A stretch of 61,933 nt of DNA, from assembly GCA_018001695.1 (NCBI GenBank), contig JAGNHN010000016.1, positions 1-61,933 of the forward strand, read 5' to 3'. Shown here piece by piece: positions 44,992 to 54,478 of this stretch. Under the pieces are notes generated by a model, which searched no databases, was not told the DNA's origin, and saw only the letters and a program-made list of their open reading frames with translations. This DNA is from Lentimicrobiaceae bacterium. Its GTDB lineage: Bacteria > Bacteroidota > Bacteroidia > Bacteroidales > JAGNHN01. Both the position numbers and the translations under genes were made by a program. Each line of letters begins with the position of its first letter. The first letter of the stretch is position 1.

Positions 44992-47900
44992 TCAGATCCA
45001 TCTCACCAGGGGAAAATCCTGGCGATGGGGAAGCTCGGGATGTTTTGGAAACAACCTGAATGCAAAATCATAAACACCTGCCTTTCCGATCGGGAAGGAG
45101 CAGGTATAATGCAGATTCCCATCTTTCTCTCTGAATCCCTTGAGCTCTTTTGTAAGGATGATTTCGTCCACTTCGCCGCTGGTATCTTTATTTCCGAAGA
45201 GGACTTCTACACCCAGGTCATTTTCGTTGAAGCCGTTGGGCCTAATAATCACTTCAGCCTCAAATCCTTCTCCCAGATCCAAGGGTCGCACCGTGGCGTC
45301 AGGTATTCCAACAGAAAGAACTTCAAGTGAGTTCCATTGCCTGCGCATTTCCTGCTTCCATTCAGCGATTTCCTTCACCAGGGCGTATCCATCAGCCCTG
45401 AGTCTGGCTGCCCTTCTGTACATTGGCTGATAATACTGGTGAACATAATCATCCAGCATCCGTTTCATTGTGAAACGTGGTGCTACAAAGGCGATGGTGT
45501 TCTTGATATTCTGGATCCATTCTTCAGGCAAACCTTCCTGGTTTCTCTGATAGAACATGGGGATAATAGTCTCTTCCAGTGTATTGTAGATCGTTTCAGC
45601 ATCCAGTTGATCCTGAAATTCCTGATTCTGATAGGTTCGCTCCTCTTTGATGGCCCATCCGGCTCCTTCCTGGTATCCCTCGGCCCACCAACCATCGAGT
45701 ACGCTGAAATTCAACACCCCGTTCATGACTGCTTTCTCACCTGAGGTGCCAGAGGCTTCCAGTGGACGGGTTGGGGTGTTCAGCCAGACATCCACACCCT
45801 GAACCATCCTGCGACCTAACTCCAGGTCATAGTTTTCGATGAAGACGATCTTACCTGCGAATTGCGGTAGCCGTGAAATCTCAATAATCCGTTTGATCAG
45901 GTCCTGACCGGCCTTATCACTAGGATGCGCCTTGCCGGCAAAAAAGATCTGAACAGCTTGCCCTGGCTTATTGAGAATTTCAGCAAGGCGGTTAAGATTG
46001 GTGAATAAGAGATGCGCACGTTTATAGGTGGCAAACCTTCGGGCAAATCCCAGTGTCAGGGTCTGCTCGTTCATGGTCTCCATCGTCTTCAGGATCAGGC
46101 CGGGGCTCTCCTGCCGCCGTGTCATGTCCTGCCCTACCCTGTTTCTTAAGTATTTGAGCAAAGAGGAGCGGTAATAGCACCTCAGATCCCAGATTTCTTT
46201 GTCCGGGACATCATGGATGCGGCTCCATAGGGAAGTATCGTCTTGCCGGTTTGTAAAATTGGATGCAAGGCGATCTTCGTGTAACTGGCGCCACTTTCGA
46301 CCAGTCCAGGTTGGATAATGAACACCATTGGTGACATGTCCGATGTGTATTTCCTCCGTGAAATAACCTGGATAGAGTGTCCGGAACATCTTACGGCTGA
46401 CGCGGCCATGAATCGCGCTTACCCCATTCATCGACTGCGAAAGTCTGGCAGCCAGAACGCTCATCGAGAACTTCTCCGAGCTGTTACCCGGATAAAAACG
46501 TCCCAGGTCCAGGAATTCGTTCCAACTCAGGTTCAGGCGGTCGGCATAGTGAGGAATGTAGGTACGGATCACATCTTCCGTAAAATAGTCATGTCCCGCC
46601 GGCACTGGGGTATGGGTTGTGAACAGCGTAGTAGCTCTAACGATTTCCATGGCCTGCGGGAAGCTCATCCCTCTGTCCTGGACACATCGACGAAGACGTT
46701 CGACTCCTGTGAATGCAGCATGCCCCTCGTTACAATGGTAGATATCCGGCTTTATTCCAATAGATTCCAGCATCCGGATCCCTCCCACCCCTAGCAGGAG
46801 TTCCTGCTTGAAGCGGTTGTCCCAATCGCCACCATACAGGTGATGGGTTACACCCTTATCCTGCTCTTCATTTTCTTCGATGTCGGTATCCATCAGGTAC
46901 AAGGGAATACGCCCCACATCGCACCGCCACACCTTGGCATGCATGGTGCGGCCAGGCAAAGCCAGTCTCACCATGACCCAATGACCGTCTTTATCGCGAA
47001 CAGGAACAACAGGAAGGTGACTGAACTTTTGGGCCCGGCTTTCGGCTACCTGATCACCGGTGAGGGATATAGCCTGCTTAAAGTATCCATAGCGGTAAAG
47101 CAGGCCAACACCTATCATATCCAGATTATTATCGCTGGCTTCCTTAAGGTAATCACCGGCCAGTACGCCCAAACCACCGCTGTATATTTTAATGGAATCA
47201 TGCAGCCCAAATTCCATACTGAAATAGGCGACCCTGGGCTTTATTGCTGCAGGCTTCGCCCCCATATAAGCATCAAAGTCAGCTAAAACCTGGTTCATCT
47301 GACGCTTAAAGTCCTCATCTTCTGACAGGCTCTGATAATCTTGTACGCTCAGCGATTCCAACAAAGCAACAGGATTACCCTCCGTTTCGGCCCATTTATC
47401 CGGGTCTATTCGCTCAAAGAGCGCGCGGGCAGAGGAATTCCAGGTCCACCACAGATTGGTCGACAGCCGTTCCAATCCCTGCACGGATTTAGGAACCTTC
47501 AGATTCACTAAAATCTTCTTCCACATCGGCCGCTCATGGGCGAAATCAAAGGACCGTTCTCTGACAAGTGGCCTGGGCAAACCTGTATAGTCTGGTCGAC
47601 GGCTGCCAACATCCTTGAGCGCGATATCATAAGCCTCGTGATAATGGACCACGAGCTTACTCCAGCGTGCAGAATGAGAGAGTTCGAATGCCTGTAAGCT
47701 GGCTGATGAACGAACGGCATCCTCCATTTGCAGGTGTTGAGAAATGATATCCGCTAAACGCAGCGCCACATCAGCATCTTTACCCTCCTCACGCTGCACT
47801 ACGTGCAAGGCATTCCCCAGTCCGGGATGCAGGTTTTCCATCCATCGTCCGAATCCGGTCATACTGGTCGTGATGGCCGGGACACCGTAGGCGAGGCTTT

Positions 47901-49242
47901 CCATGGGTGTGTAACCCCAGGGCTCATAATATGATGGAAACACAGAAAGATCAAAACCGGCCAGTAATTCGTAGTAATCCAGGCCATAAATCCCATCAGC
48001 ACCATTGAGATAGGCAGGCGTAAACAAAGCATATAAACCATCCCTGCCAGTATCGTTAAAACCCATTTGCACCAGCCTGCTGTAGATGGGATCATGACTG
48101 GCATCGTGTAGGTGATGCGTCAGTATCTCAGGTAGGTGCTCATCCTCAACCGTCTGACTATTTAACCGGGCTGCCAGAACGGGATTAGGCCCTGTCTGAT
48201 TGGCCGGAACCATAAAAAACAGGACCAACGGGCGGTCCTGGTTTGGCCTGGCCTGCATAATGGCCATCGCATCAAGCAAGACATCGAGCCCTTTGTTGCG
48301 AAACTCATATCGTCCACTGGTAAGAACCAGCATGGTGTCTTCGGGTAAGGTCTGGCCTGTCGCAGCCCTTGCCACCTTAAGCAGACTTTCACGCGCGATG
48401 GTGCGCTTCCGCCCGGCCTCGCCAGGATCCGGCATATAAGACTCGTCAAAGCCATTGGGAGTTATCAGATCAGGCATCTTACCCAGAAAATGTCCACATT
48501 CCTTCGCCGTAAGCTCGCTAACGGTTGTGAAGGCATCGGCATGCCTGGCAGACAAAAGTTCAAGAGAATATTTGGATCGAACTCCCAAACTGGAAGCCAT
48601 TGCATCAGGTTTAAATCCACCCATATCGTGATACAAAGGCATACCGTGTCCTGCAATGGAACGGCCCAGGACCGTGGCATGCGTTGTGAATACGGTACCC
48701 AGATAGGGTGCATATTTTCTGAGGTACAATACCCCCATCCCGGTCATCCACTCATGAAAATGGGCCACTGCCTGATCGTGGGCGTTGAGATGATTGTGGG
48801 CGAACGACTCTATGAGCTTTCCGGCAGCGTAACCAAAAAGAGCAGGCTCAATATAGTCCCAATGGCCGGTGATACTGTCCAGTTCATAGGTCTCCCAGAA
48901 TTCAGCAAAGATGCTATCCTTCAGGCTGAAGAGCGGCGTGAAGTCAACCAGGATGGCAATGGGTTGCGTGGGGATGTTCCATCGACCGATGCGGCATTTA
49001 ATACCTTCTGCGTCAGCTCTTTCGCGCCAGACCGGAAACAATGTCTTATCTTCAAGAAAATCAGGGTTTTCCCTGGTTTCCTTCCAGACATCAGGGCCAA
49101 TCAGGATGTAGTTGTCACCGTATTTTTCCTGGATTCTGGCAGCCTTGGTCGCCAGAACTGTATAAATACCCCCTATTTTGTTGCAAACCTCCCAGCTGAT
49201 CTCAAAAACAAAGTCAGGGTAGCGCTTATCATCAGATGTCAT
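44992..49242 (-). CDS. Fused glycogen synthase (GT3) and alpha-glucan phosphorylase (GT35)
   Basis: 1416 residues. Residues ~8-560 are a GT3-type (eukaryote-like) glycogen synthase: FEISWEVCNKIGGIYTVLATKA at the N-terminus and the Glu pair in YYEPWGYTPMES (~439-449). Residues ~570-660 are a DUF3417 module and ~670-1300 a GT35 phosphorylase (VAYFSMEFGL, YSGGLGVLAGD). The PLP Lys is Lys1170 in EASGTSGEKAVMNG. A beta-sandwich tail (~1330-1416) ends the protein. The N-terminal half extends alpha-1,4-glucan from a nucleotide sugar; the C-terminal half shortens it with phosphate to glucose-1-phosphate. Opposed activities in one chain imply control by allostery or by scaffolding. It is the last gene of the glycogen operon. 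Confidence 0.9.
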   Translation of the reverse strand: MTSDDKRYPDFVFEISWEVCNKIGGIYTVLATKAARIQEKYGDNYILIGPDVWKETRENPDFLEDKTLFPVWRERADAEGIKCRIGRWNIPTQPIAILVDFTPLFSLKDSIFAEFWETYELDSITGHWDYIEPALFGYAAGKLIESFAHNHLNAHDQAVAHFHEWMTGMGVLYLRKYAPYLGTVFTTHATVLGRSIAGHGMPLYHDMGGFKPDAMASSLGVRSKYSLELLSARHADAFTTVSELTAKECGHFLGKMPDLITPNGFDESYMPDPGEAGRKRTIARESLLKVARAATGQTLPEDTMLVLTSGRYEFRNKGLDVLLDAMAIMQARPNQDRPLVLFFMVPANQTGPNPVLAARLNSQTVEDEHLPEILTHHLHDASHDPIYSRLVQMGFNDTGRDGLYALFTPAYLNGADGIYGLDYYELLAGFDLSVFPSYYEPWGYTPMESLAYGVPAITTSMTGFGRWMENLHPGLGNALHVVQREEGKDADVALRLADIISQHLQMEDAVRSSASLQAFELSHSARWSKLVVHYHEAYDIALKDVGSRRPDYTGLPRPLVRERSFDFAHERPMWKKILVNLKVPKSVQGLERLSTNLWWTWNSSARALFERIDPDKWAETEGNPVALLESLSVQDYQSLSEDEDFKRQMNQVLADFDAYMGAKPAAIKPRVAYFSMEFGLHDSIKIYSGGLGVLAGDYLKEASDNNLDMIGVGLLYRYGYFKQAISLTGDQVAESRAQKFSHLPVVPVRDKDGHWVMVRLALPGRTMHAKVWRCDVGRIPLYLMDTDIEENEEQDKGVTHHLYGGDWDNRFKQELLLGVGGIRMLESIGIKPDIYHCNEGHAAFTGVERLRRCVQDRGMSFPQAMEIVRATTLFTTHTPVPAGHDYFTEDVIRTYIPHYADRLNLSWNEFLDLGRFYPGNSSEKFSMSVLAARLSQSMNGVSAIHGRVSRKMFRTLYPGYFTEEIHIGHVTNGVHYPTWTGRKWRQLHEDRLASNFTNRQDDTSLWSRIHDVPDKEIWDLRCYYRSSLLKYLRNRVGQDMTRRQESPGLILKTMETMNEQTLTLGFARRFATYKRAHLLFTNLNRLAEILNKPGQAVQIFFAGKAHPSDKAGQDLIKRIIEISRLPQFAGKIVFIENYDLELGRRMVQGVDVWLNTPTRPLEASGTSGEKAVMNGVLNFSVLDGWWAEGYQEGAGWAIKEERTYQNQEFQDQLDAETIYNTLEETIIPMFYQRNQEGLPEEWIQNIKNTIAFVAPRFTMKRMLDDYVHQYYQPMYRRAARLRADGYALVKEIAEWKQEMRRQWNSLEVLSVGIPDATVRPLDLGEGFEAEVIIRPNGFNENDLGVEVLFGNKDTSGEVDEIILTKELKGFREKDGNLHYTCSFPIGKAGVYDFAFRLFPKHPELPHRQDFPLVRWI

Positions 49243-49350
49243 ATAGTTCTGAATAGATGCATATGTGTTTTGAAGGACACAAAAATAAAGCTTTCAGGAA
49301 TAGAAAAAGTCATGCCCTGGCACCAGGCCGGGGCATGTCGCGCTGCCATC

Positions 49351-50904
49351 TCAGGAAGGCCTGGTTTTCAGGACCTCATGAACCTCACGGAGTATCGTGG
49401 TCCTCGCCTCCTTGATGTCCTTCGACGCCGGATTCTTAAGTCGCAGCGACATGTACTCATTCAGGGGCCTCCGTCCCAGGCACCCAACGAGCCGTTCCTT
49501 TGTCTCTGCTGAAGCATCAAAGAGGGCAGTGGCAAGCACGGAGGGTGCTACCTGTTTCAAAGCCTGTTTGAGGTATATCTTGGGCACATCCGGCATGGCC
49601 TCCCAATTCAGGCTTTTATCCGCTTGCACAGCGGGGCGTGTGGGTTTGGCTGGAACAGGGCGGTTGCGCTGAACAAGCGTAACCCGCGGCTGTCCTAATA
49701 CCTGACTTGTTCTGTGCTTTGTATGGGTCTCGACCCTGGCAGTGAAATCAGAAAGGACATTCATATAATTGATAAACGCCTCGTAGGGCGAAGTATATGG
49801 ATTGAAGTACTTATGTACCTCTCCATCGGAAAACCACTTTGTACACATATAATAGAAGTGGTCGCTGGTCTGAAGGTACTGCCAGTCACGTAAAAGCTGA
49901 TCGTTGGTAACCAACTCCATGGCTTCCAGAAGACGGTATAGTTTATCAAAAGCCTCGTCCTGCAATTCATTGCCGAGCCAGGCTGTCAGGTCACGCTCTT
50001 CATCGGCCCAGCTCACAGCATAAGGCACATCAATTTTTGCCACAGGTTGAAGGGCTTCTCCGATCTGTGAGGGTGTCATGAAGTGAAAACCGGTATCCTT
50101 GATAACTTTCTCAGGCATGGAGCGGAGAAAACGGAAAATCCCTGTTTCTTCCCACTGATGCTCCCCAAAAGTCTCATAATCCATAAACAGGTTCACAACC
50201 TCTTCCTCAGGGTTAATATCCCTGAGCCAGCTGGCAAACTTTGCAGCGGTAAGTGGCCATTCAGCCCAGTTTCTGGCTGAAAAACGGAATGCGATGTCAT
50301 CGCTCAGTCTGAAATTCCGGAGCAGCACCTTCAGCTTTGGATTGGCGGGATTATAGTACAGGAAATTAGGACTTCTCCAGCCCAGGATATGCTTGGCGCC
50401 TTCTGTCAGCATGGTCGTGAAACCCATATCATATGCCAATTCTCCGATCCGGTTGGAATAGATCAGCTCTGTGTTGCGGAAAGACTTTGGTGATTGCCCA
50501 AAGAACTGCTGGATCTTTTCCCTGTGGACATTCACCTGGCGCTGAAATTCCTTCTCATCCCGCATAGAAACGAGTGAATGACTGTCTGTCTCGGCCAGGA
50601 ACTCCACGTTACCCGTCTCTGCCAGTTGACGGAAACTCTCAATCACCTCAGGTGCATACATTTCAAGCTGGTCAAGGGCCGTCCCGCTGATACTGAAGCT
50701 CACCCTGAAATCATCGGGGTACTCGGCAATAAGCTCCTTCAGTATTTGATTGGCAGGCAAATAGCACTTCTGCGCTACCCTACGAATAATGGTACGGTTC
50801 TGATAATCATCATAGTAATGATGATCCTTGCCTATGTCGAAAAAGCGGTACGTTTTCAGCCTGAAAGGCTGGTGGATTTGAAAGTATAAGCATACTGCTC
50901 GCAT
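49351..50904 (-). CDS. Glycoside hydrolase family 57 alpha-amylase/4-alpha-glucanotransferase
   Basis: 517 residues from MRAVCLYF; upstream in-frame codons overlap the GT4 gene. The GH57 motifs appear in order: FQIHQPFR (~8-15), the nucleophile Glu146 in SFRNTELIYS, and the acid/base Asp242 in FMDYETFGEHQW. The last ~110 residues (KIYLKQALKQVAPSVLATAL onward) form a helical extension with no known motif. It hydrolyses or transfers alpha-1,4-glucan chains in the cytoplasm (no signal peptide). Located between the GT4 gene (29-bp gap) and the GT3-GT35 fusion (108-bp gap), it belongs to the glycogen operon. Confidence 0.92.
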   Translation of the reverse strand: MRAVCLYFQIHQPFRLKTYRFFDIGKDHHYYDDYQNRTIIRRVAQKCYLPANQILKELIAEYPDDFRVSFSISGTALDQLEMYAPEVIESFRQLAETGNVEFLAETDSHSLVSMRDEKEFQRQVNVHREKIQQFFGQSPKSFRNTELIYSNRIGELAYDMGFTTMLTEGAKHILGWRSPNFLYYNPANPKLKVLLRNFRLSDDIAFRFSARNWAEWPLTAAKFASWLRDINPEEEVVNLFMDYETFGEHQWEETGIFRFLRSMPEKVIKDTGFHFMTPSQIGEALQPVAKIDVPYAVSWADEERDLTAWLGNELQDEAFDKLYRLLEAMELVTNDQLLRDWQYLQTSDHFYYMCTKWFSDGEVHKYFNPYTSPYEAFINYMNVLSDFTARVETHTKHRTSQVLGQPRVTLVQRNRPVPAKPTRPAVQADKSLNWEAMPDVPKIYLKQALKQVAPSVLATALFDASAETKERLVGCLGRRPLNEYMSLRLKNPASKDIKEARTTILREVHEVLKTRPS

Positions 50905-50933
50905 AACACTCCTAACTTTAACATTATCACTGT

Positions 50934-52220
50934 TTATCTCCCCGTTGCCTGACGATAAACCTGCATCACCTTGGCAGCGGCATTCTCCCATTTGAGGTTA
51001 TCCACCTCATCTTTCCCATATTTTACAAAAGTCTGGGAAAGCGCTTTGTAATGTAACAGCCCGTAAATATCATCGGCAAGTCCTTCGATATCCCAGAAAT
51101 CGACCTTGAGGGCATGCCTTAAGACTTCCGAAACGCCTGATTGCTTTGAAATGACGACGGGCACATTGGAACGCATGGCTTCCAGAGGGACGATCCCAAA
51201 AGGCTCAGAGACTGAGGGCATAACAAAAACATCAGTCATAGCAAACAAGTGATCGATCATATCGCCTCGCAGAAATCCCGTAAAATGAAAGCGGGTGCCC
51301 ATCCCTAGCTGGGCAATGCGTTTGATCATCTTTTCAAGAAGATCGCCTGAACCTGCCATCACAAAGCGTACGTCCGGATCACGCTGCAGAATCAGGTTGG
51401 CAGCTTCAACAAAATACTCCGGGCCTTTCTGGTATGTAATTCTGCCCAGGAAGGTGACCACTTTTTCCTTGATATAACGCTCCTGATCCTCAACAGGTTT
51501 GGCATCGGTGGGTTCAACAGCATTGTGCACCGTTATAACTTTATTGGGATCAATACCGTAGCGCTCTATGACGAGATTCCTTGTAAAATGACTTACTGCG
51601 ATCACGAGATCCGCTTCCTGCATACCGGTACGTTCAATGTCATAGACGATCTGATTGACATTTTCACCGGAACGGTCAAACTCTGTTGCATGCATATGCG
51701 CAACCAGGGGCTTGCCTGTTGCACGCTTGGCAGCGATACCAGCATGATACGTAAGCCAGTCGTGAGCGTGTATCACGTCAAAATCGACCTCCTGTGCAAT
51801 TTGGCCACCCACCATGGCATACCGGGCTACCTCTTCCAGCAGATTTGGCCCATATTTTCCGGAGAATTCATATTTAGCCGATACTACATTCTTCTTCTCC
51901 TTCTTCTTCCTCTGCTCAATCTTCTCTTTCTCAACAACATAACTCTCCGGATCCATGTATGGAACCAGCAGTGCGTCCACCTCAAGGTATTTCAGGTTTT
52001 CCTGGTAATCCCGGATATTCTCCTGGGTAAAATCAACAGGTATTTCACTGGCATTCAATATCCTGACAGCCTGCTGATCCTCGTCCCCATATGCCTTGGG
52101 TACGACAAAATGCACCTGGGCCCCATGTTTCATCAGGCCTTTGGTGAGCCCGTAACAGGCGGTGCCTAAGCCTCCGGAAATATGGGGAGGAAACTCCCAT
52201 CCAAACATCAACACTCTCAT
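50934..52220 (-). CDS. Glycosyltransferase family 4, glycogen-synthase-like
   Basis: 428 residues. The N-terminal GT-B half has MFGWEFPPHISGGLGTACYGL, typical of glycan synthases that use ADP- or UDP-glucose, and the C-terminal half has GRITYQKGPEYFVEAA and the E-x7-E motif in SVSEPFGIVPLEAM. A charged Lys-rich linker (~100-125: EKIEQRKKKEKKN) is inserted in the first domain. It probably elongates alpha-glucan. The same order debrancher-GT4-GH57 is seen in Bacteroides genomes, to my recollection, so it is a conserved glycogen cluster. Confidence 0.9.
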   Translation of the reverse strand: MRVLMFGWEFPPHISGGLGTACYGLTKGLMKHGAQVHFVVPKAYGDEDQQAVRILNASEIPVDFTQENIRDYQENLKYLEVDALLVPYMDPESYVVEKEKIEQRKKKEKKNVVSAKYEFSGKYGPNLLEEVARYAMVGGQIAQEVDFDVIHAHDWLTYHAGIAAKRATGKPLVAHMHATEFDRSGENVNQIVYDIERTGMQEADLVIAVSHFTRNLVIERYGIDPNKVITVHNAVEPTDAKPVEDQERYIKEKVVTFLGRITYQKGPEYFVEAANLILQRDPDVRFVMAGSGDLLEKMIKRIAQLGMGTRFHFTGFLRGDMIDHLFAMTDVFVMPSVSEPFGIVPLEAMRSNVPVVISKQSGVSEVLRHALKVDFWDIEGLADDIYGLLHYKALSQTFVKYGKDEVDNLKWENAAAKVMQVYRQATGR

Positions 52221-52239
52221 CTCTTTACCTGCTTTGATA

Positions 52240-54207
52240 TTATTTCCTGACTTTGTCTGTGGTGTCTGTCTTGTCGATCAACCATTTCAGACGTAACAAC
52301 TCCGCCACAGAAGGGGCATAAGAAATGGCGCCACCCGGCCGCTGTGGCGGGTCCCCGTCGTACACCTCCGAAACAGTGCCGATGCCGGCTTCAAGCACCG
52401 CAGGTTCAAAACCATCGAACAAGCGGCGCAACTGACCGAAACCACTCTTCCCATATACCCGCAAGATGGCATCTGCAAACAACCCGATTAACCATGGCCA
52501 GGCTGTTCCCTGGTGATACGCCCTGGCTCTTGAGGTCTCATCACCATGGCAATCACCCAGATAGGCCGGATTCTTAGGAGAAAGGGTTCGCAATCCGCGC
52601 GGTGTTAGTAGCTCTTTGCTAACCACATCCACCACCCCTTTCTGCTGTTCTTCATCCAGCATGGTGTATGGCAGCGCAACAGCCATGATCTGGTTCGGGC
52701 GTACGGCGAGGTCGCGGAAATCACCATTCACATAATCAGCCAGATATTTCTTGTCATGGATCCAGAAATCCCTGATAAAGGCCTGTCGTGTCTGATCCGC
52801 CTGGGTTTCCCATTGCGCAGCCAGCGCGCCATCTCCAGACATAGATGCCAATTCAGCTGCAAACATTAACGCATTGTACCACAAGGCATTAACTTCGACA
52901 GCATACCCAATCCTGGGCGTAACCGGCTGACCAAGAGCGCGCGCATTCATCCACGTAAGAGCATTACCAGGCTCTCCGGCATATACGAGACCATGCTCCA
53001 TCATGCGGATATTGTAAAGGGTGCCTTGATGAAAGCCTTCAATCACGCGTTGCATGGCAGGCCCGAACCGCTTCCAGACATCGCCGGGGTTACCACCGGC
53101 CATCAAGATGTACTGCTGTAGCGACCAGAAAAACCATAAGGGTGCGTCAGCAGCATTGTAGTAACGTGCACCTCTTTCCCCATAAACGGGGAACAACGGT
53201 CCTTCCATATCATCTACCAGATGCTGCAGCACCTGCATAAAATGTTGAGTATTCCCAGATGTGAGGAACAAGCCCGGTGATGATATGAATGATTCACGCG
53301 AAGAAGATGCATACCAGGGAAATCCGGCCACAACACTGACATGACTGCCTCTCTCGATCAGGAACTGCTGGGCTGAATTGACCAGACAGTGCTCAAAGCT
53401 GTCTCGCGGGATGCGCCTGGATACCTCCAGGTTGAAGAGCCGCTTCAGGCTCCCCGGAGCAACCTCGGAGGTCCCTGCTGAAAAAATAATGGACTCCCCT
53501 TTCTTGATAGGCAATTCAAAAAATCCGGGGACGAAAAGGTCCTCCTGATGAGCATAACCTCTCTCCTTTTCTTTTGAATACTCAATGTCATAATACCATT
53601 CGGGTGCATGGGTGTATTCCACGGGTCTGGAAAACTGCATATAAACCGGCGTGTAGCCCTGGTAAAGGCATACCCGGATTCCCTGCCGAGACGGCTCATA
53701 GCCTGTATCGGCATCCACATTGGCACGGGTCAGGGTATGGACGTTTCTAAAAGCAAGAAAAGGCTTGAATCTGAGCGTTGTGGGGGAATGCGCATCAACG
53801 AGGGTGTAGCGTGTTAAGAGGCGGTCGTCTTTTTGCGAGAATAACTGCTCTTTGGTCAGAACAACACCCCCAACACGGTAGGTAAGCTTAGGGATAGGAT
53901 CCGAGCTCAGGTCCCGCAGGTATTTATGACCACGTGGAAGATAAACCTCGCCTTTGAACTTATGGATACCAAGATTGAACTCAGCTTCATGCTGTATCAC
54001 CGTCTCGTCGAGGGTGGAGAGCAAAACATGATTCCCGCCATCCACTGCCGGCTGGGGTGAGATCAACAGACCATGGTATTTCCGGGTATTGCATCCTATG
54101 AGGGTTGTACTGGCATAGGATCCGGCCCTGTTGGAACGCAGAAACTCCTTGTCCAGCATATACCCTAGGTTGATCAGTTGGCTTTTATCGTATTCAATGT
54201 AACTCAT
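52240..54207 (-). CDS. Glycogen debranching enzyme, amylo-alpha-1,6-glucosidase (GH133-type)
   Basis: 655 residues. The N-terminal domain (~15-225) has SNRAGSYASTTLIGCNTRKYHGLL and the C-terminal (alpha/alpha)6 barrel (~280-640) has AGFPWYASSSRESFISSPGL, YNAADAPLWFFWSLQQY, and the HQGTAWPWLIGLFADA motif (YHQGTAWPWLIG). This combination is the bacterial form of the GDE_N/GDE_C debranching enzyme. It removes alpha-1,6-linked glucose at branch points. It is the first gene of the operon, 19 bp before the GT4 gene. Confidence 0.93.
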   Translation of the reverse strand: MSYIEYDKSQLINLGYMLDKEFLRSNRAGSYASTTLIGCNTRKYHGLLISPQPAVDGGNHVLLSTLDETVIQHEAEFNLGIHKFKGEVYLPRGHKYLRDLSSDPIPKLTYRVGGVVLTKEQLFSQKDDRLLTRYTLVDAHSPTTLRFKPFLAFRNVHTLTRANVDADTGYEPSRQGIRVCLYQGYTPVYMQFSRPVEYTHAPEWYYDIEYSKEKERGYAHQEDLFVPGFFELPIKKGESIIFSAGTSEVAPGSLKRLFNLEVSRRIPRDSFEHCLVNSAQQFLIERGSHVSVVAGFPWYASSSRESFISSPGLFLTSGNTQHFMQVLQHLVDDMEGPLFPVYGERGARYYNAADAPLWFFWSLQQYILMAGGNPGDVWKRFGPAMQRVIEGFHQGTLYNIRMMEHGLVYAGEPGNALTWMNARALGQPVTPRIGYAVEVNALWYNALMFAAELASMSGDGALAAQWETQADQTRQAFIRDFWIHDKKYLADYVNGDFRDLAVRPNQIMAVALPYTMLDEEQQKGVVDVVSKELLTPRGLRTLSPKNPAYLGDCHGDETSRARAYHQGTAWPWLIGLFADAILRVYGKSGFGQLRRLFDGFEPAVLEAGIGTVSEVYDGDPPQRPGGAISYAPSVAELLRLKWLIDKTDTTDKVRK

Positions 54208-54262
54208 AAAAAACTGATATAATGCACCTTATCTTGTGAATCCGGCAAATGAAATGACGCTG

Positions 54263-54270
54263 CAAAATTA
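54263..54270 (-). promoter_or_regulatory. Predicted -7 promoter box of glycogen operon
   Basis: Minus strand TAATTTTG fits TAnnTTTG, 55 bp before the debranching-enzyme start, in the only AT-rich spacer ahead of the operon. No matching -33 TTTG at the right distance was found. Confidence 0.4.
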
Positions 54271-54478
54271 AGGCACCGGTTAATACCGAATGCATCTAAA
54301 TACACAAATAATAAAAATTTAACACATTAAAGATAGAAAGGTTTGGTCAGGCAAAAAATTAAATGACAGTAAGTTATTAAAAAAGTTACAAGGTATTCAT
54401 ACTGAACGGATAAAATCATTGGGCAATAAAGAAGCCCTGATAACGTATGTAACAGGTTATATGTAGTTTTGTGCACAG

